In this document: one piece after another, positions 56,905-64,000 of the stretch
Layout: the number at the start of each line of letters is the position of its first letter
How positions within the stretch are numbered: position 1 is the first letter of the stretch
Origin: Ooceraea biroi
Taxonomy: Eukaryota > Arthropoda > Insecta > Hymenoptera > Formicidae
Reading direction: 5' to 3'
NCBI RefSeq assembly: GCF_003672135.1
Contig: NC_039518.1
Coordinates: forward strand, 8,186,136-8,250,135
Length of the DNA: 64,000 bases
The notes under the pieces: model-generated
What the model was told of the DNA's origin: nothing
Database searches by the model: none
The model's input: the letters and a program-made list of their open reading frames with translations, nothing else
Translations under genes and position numbers: made by a program

Positions 56905-58377
56905 CCTCTGTGAAGTTGGCCCCCCTTCTTCAAAATTTGAAAAAAATAAGCACAGTTCTGATTGCCCCCCGAAGAGTTCTACCGATTTCTAAGTTCCACA
57001 GGTCGAAAATTTTTTAAATAATTCCGCAGTTCTGCTGCCAGTTCTGGTGGTCCCCCGAAGAGTTCTACCGATTATCCCTAAGAACCAATGCTCTGAAATC
57101 GAAAACAAAAAAGTTCTGGCACTTTGAAAATTCTGGGTCCGAAAGTTTTTTTGGAAATCCGGAGTTCTGTTGAGAGTTCTGATGGCCCCCGAAGAGTTCT
57201 ACCGATTATCCCTAAGAACCAATGCTCTGAAATCGAAAACAAAAAAGTTCTGGCACTTTGAAAATTCTGGGTCCGAAATTTTTTTTGGAAATCCGGAGTT
57301 CTGTTGAGAGTTCTGATGGCCCCCCGAAGAGTTCTACCGATTATCCCTAAGAACCAATGCTCTGAAATCGAAAACAAAAATGTTCTGGCACTTTGAAAAT
57401 TCTGGGTCCGAAAGTTTTTTTGGAAATCCGGAGTTCTGTTGAGAGTTCTGGTGGTCCCCCGAAGAGTTCTACCGATTATCCCTAAGAACCAATGCTCTGA
57501 AATCGAAAACAAAAAAGTTCTGGCACTTTGAAAATTCTGGGTCCGAAAGTTTTTTTGGAAATCCGGAGTTCTGTTGAGAGTTCTGATGGCCCCCCGAAGA
57601 GTTCTACCGATTATCCCTAAGAACCAATGCTCTGAAATCGAAAACAAAAAAGTTCTGGCACTTTGAAAATTCTGGGTCCGAAAGTTTTTTTGGAAATCCG
57701 GAGTTCTGTTGAGAGTTCTGATGGCCCCCCGAAGAGTTCTACCGATTATCCCTAAGAACCAATGCTCTGAAATCGAAAACAAAAAAGTTCTGGCACTTTG
57801 AAAATTCTGGGTCCGAAAGTTTTTTTGGAAATCCGGAGTTCTGTTGAGAGTTCTGATGGCCCCCCGAAGAGTTCTACCGATTATCCCTAAGAACCAATGC
57901 TCTGAAATCGAAAACAAAAAAGTTCTGGCACTTTGAAAATTCTGGGTCCGAAATTTTTTTTGGAAATCCGGAGTTCTGTTGAGAGTTCTGATTGCCCCCC
58001 GAAGAGTTCTACCGATTATCCCTAAGAACCAATGCTCTGAAATCGAAAACAAAAATGTTCTGGCACTTTGAAAATTCTGGGTCCGAAAGTTTTTTTGGAA
58101 ATCCGGAGTTCTGTTGAGAGTTCTGATGGCCCCCCAAAGAGTTCTACCGATTATCCCTAAGAACCAATGCTCTGAAATCGAAAACAAAAAAGTTATAGCC
58201 GTTTGAATTTTCAGTTTCGTGAAGTTAGCCCCCCCGGTGTTTCAAATGGTGTTTTCGTTACTTTAAATGGCAGAACTCTTTCTAAAAAGACTGAGAACTC
58301 TAGAACTCTTCGGGGGGCAATCAGAACTGTGCTTATTTTTTTCAAATTTTGAAGAAGGGGGGCCAACTTCACAGAGG
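56905..58377. mobile_element. Long-TIR element filled with 135-bp tandem repeats
   Basis: TIRs of 77 bp match perfectly: CCTCTGTGAAGTTGGCC... at 56905-56981 and the inverse at 58301-58377. The 11-bp sequence TCACAAATAGA flanks both sides (56894-56904, 58378-58388), a convincing target duplication. Most of the interior is a tandem array. No transposase is encoded. An 11-bp duplication with long TIRs is closest to Mutator-like elements, but the ends do not let me name the superfamily. Confidence 0.85.
57061..58195. repeat. 135-bp tandem repeat, about 8.4 copies
   Basis: AGTTCTACCGATTATCCC recurs at 57061, 57195, 57330, 57465, 57600, 57735, 57870, 58005 and 58140. The unit's edge (TTCTGATTGCCCCCCGAAG) is also the inner edge of the TIR, so the array probably grew from the TIR. 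Units differ by a few substitutions. Confidence 0.95.
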
Positions 58378-58388
58378 TCACAAATAGA

Positions 58389-59778
58389 CGGATTGCCTCA
58401 AAAGATGAGTCATTTTATCGGCGCGAGATTATTGATAACAACGGCTAATACTTTGATTAAAGTATTATATGTCATCTCATTGTTAATAATAAATAAAGAG
58501 CTTTAATATTATATGAACTTTTACAAATGCTTAATAAAAATTGCCAGATTTTCTCCCATAAGACAGAATTTATTAATCTCCATTGTTATTTATAGTACTT
58601 TTTTATATATTTTCAGAGATAAAAAAGGTAATCATTGTTCTTCGAGTTACGTTATCTTAGTCGCGGCACAATGCGAGATACAAAGAAATTAATCGATTAA
58701 TTTATCGATACTTGGCATCAAATTGCGTTGATACGTATCACGATCACGGTTTTCGAAATTCTACGCGTTAGCTCTACCATTTTGCACAAAACGTAAGAAA
58801 AATAATTGAGATAAAAACTTCTACGAAACGAGTACGCAGCACAAAGATGCAAATTTAGCTCACTAACGTCAGTCAGATCTCATACGCCCACAAACGTCCA
58901 AATGACTGTGTGTATGCCTTGTTAGGATACATGCAGTACTTAGCTATCGTGGGGCAATTTGCTTAAGAAAAAAAAGAGGAGATTTTATTCCCACGCGCGC
59001 ACAGCGGTAGAAATTAGCAAAGAATTCCGGTAGCGAGACGCTTTGATCATCACCATCATCGCGAGGCCGCAGAACTGTTGCAGGAGTAACAATTGCGCGA
59101 GACGTTGCGCAATAAGTGTGCATTACGTACGCCCGCGTGACAAATGAAATGTAATTTTCCAAAGCCGAAATAGATCACGATGGAGAGAAAGGAACGCTGA
59201 AACGCAGCGTGGAAATGGCGTTCCCGTGAGAACGCGAAGCGAGATACGAGGATCGATAATGAGACAAAGCACAACAACAGAATAGAATCCTTCGCTAGGA
59301 CTTAACGCTGTTGGGAGCCTGACGTTACAATTACGTCGTTACAACCCGATCATAGTAGCGTAGAGTAACGTAAGAATAATGGACGAGTGAAAGCTAATCT
59401 CGAGATCGATCGGCGCGATCGCAGCGAGCACCTGCGATACGCGGACAGGATGGTGAGAGAAGGATATTTGAGAGGAGAGACTGTTCTGCATATATAACAT
59501 TATGCGAACGATGCCTAATCGGCCGGACAACACTTTCCTTGGTGATTAATGAACGTTACGCGGTCATTTGCGATCATCTCCGAAGGTGCACGTCAATTTT
59601 TCCCGCTTTCAGTTGTCTCACTGGCGAACAGACACTCTACTCCGATGTTTAAACGGATACTTTCAACCATCGCAGTCCTACTTTTATTTCTACAAATGAC
59701 TCGTGCCTGCAAAATAAACCCTTGATGATCAGGAAGATTATCCGGAAATTGCAAATTTTTGACAGCAAATATACCAAG
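58389..59778. other. Single-copy DNA, no gene recognised
   Basis: AT-rich to about 58.9 kb and mixed after that. No coding domain, RNA gene or transposon end was recognised. Confidence 0.4.
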
Positions 59779-59780
59779 TA

Positions 59781-62302
59781 TTAGGAGTGTGATTTAGTTT
59801 TGAGGGTTTTGCAACAGATGACTGTAGTGTCAGTTTGTTCCAATAGCTGTTTCCGATAACTGTTCTTTCTTACAGTCTTGACATTATCCATCACATTTAG
59901 TAGCATTATAGCAATAACAGTCGTGTTTATATCATCGTAAAAATGCAACTTCCGAAACAGCATTTCGACATGCGTTGCTTTTGTTTTTTAATCAAAAGAA
60001 AACTGCGGCTGACGGTTATAGAATTCTTGTCGAAACTTATGGTGCTTCTGCCCCATCAATTAAGGACAAAGAACGCTCGGGACAACCAAGAAAGCTTGAA
60101 AATGCAGATTTGCAAGCATTATTGCACGAAAATCCAACACGATCCACTTCAGAACTTGCCAGAGCATTAAATGTTGATCGTACAACAGTTGCCAAACATT
60201 TGCATGAAATGGGAAAAATGCAGAAAGAAGGGAAATGGGTTCGACATCAATTATCGGAAAGTGCCATTTGAACATTTGCATTTCGTTGATCGCCAGGCAA
60301 AAAAAGAAGAGTCTTTTGTCTCGGATTGTTACTGGGGATGAAAAGTGGATCTATTTTGATAATCCGAAACGCGGAAAATCATGGGTGGATCCAGGCGAAC
60401 CATCAACATCCATTCCGAGACGCAATATTCACGGTTGAAAAGTAATGCTCTGTATTTGGTGGGATAGTGTACTATGAGCTGTTAAATCCGCATGAGACTG
60501 TCACGGCTGATGGTTATCGACACCAATTGTACAAGTTGAGGCAAGCATTGGACGAAAAACGACCACCAATTGCGAGTAAACGACGGAAAGTGATTCTTCT
60601 TCGTGACAACGCTCGACCTGACGTTGCGTCATCAGTAAAGAAACGCTATTAGAGCTCGAATGGCAAGTCTTACCGCACCCCGCGTATTCTCCATGCGATT
60701 ATTATTTGTTCCGGTCGATGCAACACGCTTTAGAGGACACACTTTGATAATTTGGAAGAAGTGCGAAAATTCGTCGACGAATGGATCAACTGAAAAGAAG
60801 AGTCATTTTATCGTGGTGGAATCCATCTCTTGCCAGAGCATTAAATGTTGATCGTACAACAGTTGCCAAACATTTGCATGAAATGGGAAAAATGCAGAAA
60901 GAAGGGAAATGGGTTCGACATCAATTATCGGAAAGTGCCATTTGAACATTTGCATTTCGTTGATCGCCAGGCAAAAAAAGAAGAGTCTTTTGTCTCGGAT
61001 TGTTACTGGGGATGAAAACTGGATCTATTTTGATAATCCGAAACGCAGAAAATCATGGGTGGATCCAGGCGAACCATCAACATCCACTCCGAGACGCAAT
61101 ATTCACGGTTGAAAAGTAATGCTCTGTATTTGGTGGGATAGTGTACCATGAGCTGTTAAATCCGCATGAGACTGCCACGGCTGATCGTTATCGACACCAA
61201 TTGTACAAGTTGAAGCAAGCATTGGACGAAAAACGACCACCAATTGCGAGTAAACGACGGAAAGTGATTCTTCTTCGTGACAACGCTCGACCTGACGTTG
61301 CGTCATCAGTAAAGAAACGCTATTAGAGCTCGAATGGCAAGTCTTACCGCACCCCGCGTATTCTCCATGCGATTATTATTTGTTCCGGTCGATGCAACAC
61401 GCTTTAGAGGATACACACTTTGATAATTTGGAAGAAGTGCGAAAATTCGTCGACGAATGGATCAACTGAAAAGAAGAGTCATTTTATCGTGGTGGAATCC
61501 ATCTCTTGCCAGAGCATTAAATGTTGATCGTACAACAGTTGCCAAACATTTGCATGAAATGGGAAAAATGCAGAAAGAAGGGAAATGGGTTCGACATCAA
61601 TTATCGGAAAGTGCCATTTGAACATTTGCATTTCGTTGATCGCCAGGCAAAAAAAGAAGAGTCTTTTGTCTCGGATTGTTACTGGGGATGAAAACTGGAT
61701 CTATTTTGATAATCCGAAACGCGGAAAATCATGGGTGGATCCAGGCGAACCATCAACATCCACTCCGAGACGCAATATTCACGGTTGAAAAGTAATGCTC
61801 TGTATTTGGTGGGATAGTGTACCATGAGCTGTTAAATCCGCATGAGACTGCCACGGCTGATCGTTATCGACACCAATTGTACAAGTTGAAGCAAGCATTG
61901 GACGAAAAACGACCACCAATTGCGAGTAAACGACGGAAAGTGATTCTTCTTCGTGACAACGCTCGACCTGACGTTGCGTCATCAGTGAAACAAACACTAT
62001 TAGAGCTCGAATGGCAAGTCTTACCGCACCCCGCGTATTCTCCATGCGATTATTATTTGTTCCGGTGGATGCAAGACGCTTTAGAGGATACACACTTTGA
62101 TAATTTGGAAGAAGTGCGAAAATTCGTCGACGAATGGATCAACTGAAAAGAAGAGTCATTTTATCGTCATCTCTTGCCAGAAAGATGGGAAAAAGTTATA
62201 GAAAAGGAAGGAAAATATTTTGATGAAGGTATTCATTCATTATCATATTTAAATACATGCGTTTTTGAGAAAAAAACCCTCAAAACTAAATCACACCCCT
62301 AA
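59781..62302 (+). mobile_element. Mariner E3 with internal ~675-bp unit in three copies
   Basis: Ends are TTAGGAGTGTGATTTAG (59781) and the inverse ending CACACCCCTAA (62302), with TA at 59779-59780 and 62303-62304. At 2522 bp it is two internal units longer than the single form. The unit point GCATTAAATGTTGATCG recurs at about 60164, 60838 and 61514 (periods 674 and 676). It has the same internal junction as E2, in opposite genomic orientation, and the same 5'/3' TIR variants (GGAG and GGGG) as E2. Confidence 0.92.
59943..62225 (+). pseudogene. Mariner E3 transposase, triplicated and dead
   Basis: The ATG at 59943 (MQLPKQHF) is followed by a frame change into LLLFFNQKKTAADGYRIL, and a deletion in the HTH region before KDKERSGQPRK. 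LNVDRTTVAKHLHEMGK and WVRHQLSES follow, then three copies of the catalytic region. Each has VTGDE(K/N)WIYFDNPKR, a TGA after RRNIHG, YELLNPHET and LLRDNARP. The third copy reads HPAYSPCDYYLFRWM, lacking DLAP, so its aspartates are 30 rather than 34 residues apart. The first two copies also have a frameshift at SVKKRY. None can encode a working enzyme. Confidence 0.88.
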
Positions 62303-62304
62303 TA

Positions 62305-64000
62305 AATCTATCTAGGGGACAATATCGAATCTGTAAATAGGTCTCAACAGATCAAACGAATTTAAAGAAGGATCAACGATCGATCATCGGGTGTGAGGAG
62401 GACTAGTCATATGAGAGGACCGAGCGAGCTCTCCCGGAAGAGACGAAGGCACGAAAGGAACGAAACGGACGAAGACCCACGATGATGGAACACGACGGAG
62501 AGGGGCGCCAACGCGCGCGGTTTCCCTCGAGAACACGGCCGGCGAGTCACGTTGAAGACGCCGGGCACTCGTGCAGCCGTGCTCCACGCCGGTTGATACT
62601 GTTCCAGCTCTGCAGCCAGCTGGTCGGACAGCCGGTGGAGGCACCGTGAACTCGTCCGTTCCTCCGCGTCTGACACGCGAGTGCGAAGTCACAGACCTGA
62701 TCCCTGCAAATCATTGCGCCGCGACGATTTCTGGACGCGTATAATTATTATCGGTCTCCCGTTTCGTCTTTCGTGATCAACCGAGCGACTCTATCTTCCG
62801 CTGGAGGTCTTGCCACCGAAACACGTGAGTGTCACTAATTTACGATTTCGATTTCAAGGATTTGATAGCTCTCTTTTTCTTTATCTTTTTGATACTCGAA
62901 TATTAATATTAATATTAGTTAGATACGTTTTATTATTTTTTAAAAATAATGTAGTGTTATGTTACGGCGATAAATGACGTTACTTGAAATGGTATTTGTG
63001 GTATTTTGCACGCGGATGTTTGTGTGTGTACATATGTTTTACGTGAAGATGAGAATGATATGGATAAATCGTCATGAGGTAGGCAACAATAATGACGCTC
63101 ACATCTCGCACTTCTCTCTATTGAGGGAACATTTGCTTGACGTAATGACGTTGGTAATAGTATGTAAATGTAATGATTGTGTATTGTATGTACGCATTTA
63201 TGAGTTTGAATTATATCTTCATCCTTTTTGGCGGTCTGAAACGTGAACAATTGAGAGGATATCCAAACCTCCTCAAATGGCCGCAATGATTCACTTGACA
63301 AAAGAGAAGCTTTCTAGTCATTATTTCAAATATATCATATAAATATCACAGAGGAAAAGATAATGTGTAGCACCGTGAAGCACAACAATATCACAGACAT
63401 CTTATTCCTCAATAACAACGACAGTACGACCCGTGTGAATAATATCTGATCATCGAATTAAACGGTCAGGCTACTCAATTATCTCGCAGCCGCGTGCACG
63501 TCATCTATTTTCAATAATTCTGATTATATCGCTATTTACATACTCTGCACATATGCCGTTGCTGAATTATGCATGACTGCCATTAATTTGTACATTTATG
63601 TATATTCTACCTTACTTTGTAAATTTTAATGTGATAGCTACATACTATTTTATAGGCATTATAAATTGGATATTTGGCCTAGATATTTATTTATATCATA
63701 TATCTAAAAATATCATCGACACAGGAATTTCGAGAAACTCAGTCAAGTATGTAATCAAGATATTAAAGACTGTAAACTCGAAATATTGTATAAACGCACC
63801 TAAATAAATCGCAAAGCACACAAGCCACGCGCTTGACGTTAAACCGCATATCTCCAATGAGGAAGAGCGACATTTGGATCAGTCTCTTATCAAGAGCAGT
63901 ACATTACGTCATCAAGTCCACCAGCGGTGACTAACGATAATGAATCATGAGGATCTTAACGCCGATAATGAAGATGAAAGAAGTCATTTCGCAAAAAACA
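62305..64000. other. Single-copy DNA with a possible 5' exon and splice donor
   Basis: From 62.4 to 62.82 kb the sequence is CpG-rich without a convincing long frame. ACAC followed by GTGAGT at 62825 is a fair splice donor at the switch to AT-rich sequence, as at a 5' UTR exon/first-intron boundary. The rest is AT-rich with no recognised gene. Confidence 0.25.

Noticed and set aside
57078..58187. 369-codon minus-strand open frame of 45-residue repeats
   Set aside because: The frame follows from a 135-bp tandem repeat (a multiple of three) without stops; variation between units is not biased to silent sites, and it lies inside a TIR element.

Overview
The window looks like insect nuclear DNA, most likely from an ant or another aculeate hymenopteran. 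This is inferred from five families of mariner transposons (three resembling the honey-bee 'mellifera' subfamily), CpG-rich intergenic sequence alternating with AT-rich sequence, a short TTAGG-type telomere-like run and eukaryotic satellites. I found no complete host protein gene. The only host-gene candidates are a weak terminal exon near 13.1 kb and a weak 5' exon or splice donor near 62.8 kb. There are no bacterial features, rRNA genes or CRISPR arrays.

Layout. 0-7.3 kb: single-copy DNA, two head-to-tail cecropia-like mariners (A1, A2) and an 843-bp foldback element. 7.3-13 kb: a Transib-like element (T1) with a foldback MITE inside its left arm, then a long-TIR element carrying mariner B1. 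13-17.3 kb: a ~1.06-kb tandem repeat that starts inside a possible terminal exon. 18.8-23.3 kb: three mariners (B2-B4) in a ~1.58-kb tandem, two with intact transposase ORFs. 25-28.2 kb: a nested foldback MITE and an LTR-like sequence split by mariner C1. 30.1-33.3 kb: a TTAA-flanked foldback element, a LINE reverse-transcriptase fragment and a third CAGGGTG MITE. 35.8-38.8 kb: mauritiana-like mariners E1 and E2. 40.4-42.8 kb: a second Transib-like element (T2) and mariner C2. 45.5-49.2 kb: four tandem mariners (D1-D4) running into a 100-N gap. 50.6 kb: a compact compound hairpin. 52.1-54.4 kb: a hierarchical satellite with a tRNA-like module. 56.9-58.4 kb: a long-TIR element filled with 135-bp repeats. 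59.8-62.3 kb: mariner E3, with three copies of an internal unit.

The strongest signals are two. (1) T1 and T2 end in CACAGTG, have a nonamer-like motif 22 bp inside, and are flanked by CGGCG duplications: the architecture expected of Transib, the RAG1-related transposons. (2) Three unrelated mariner families share one tandem geometry, in which a copy loses its 5' end exactly at a TA where the next same-orientation copy begins. In family D this has become a satellite-like array. In family E an internal tandem duplication has itself been carried to two loci. Foldback elements of several families also carry TCAAGGTCA, the monomeric FTZ-F1/ERR-type nuclear-receptor site. Superfamily names rest on remembered motifs; no database search was run.
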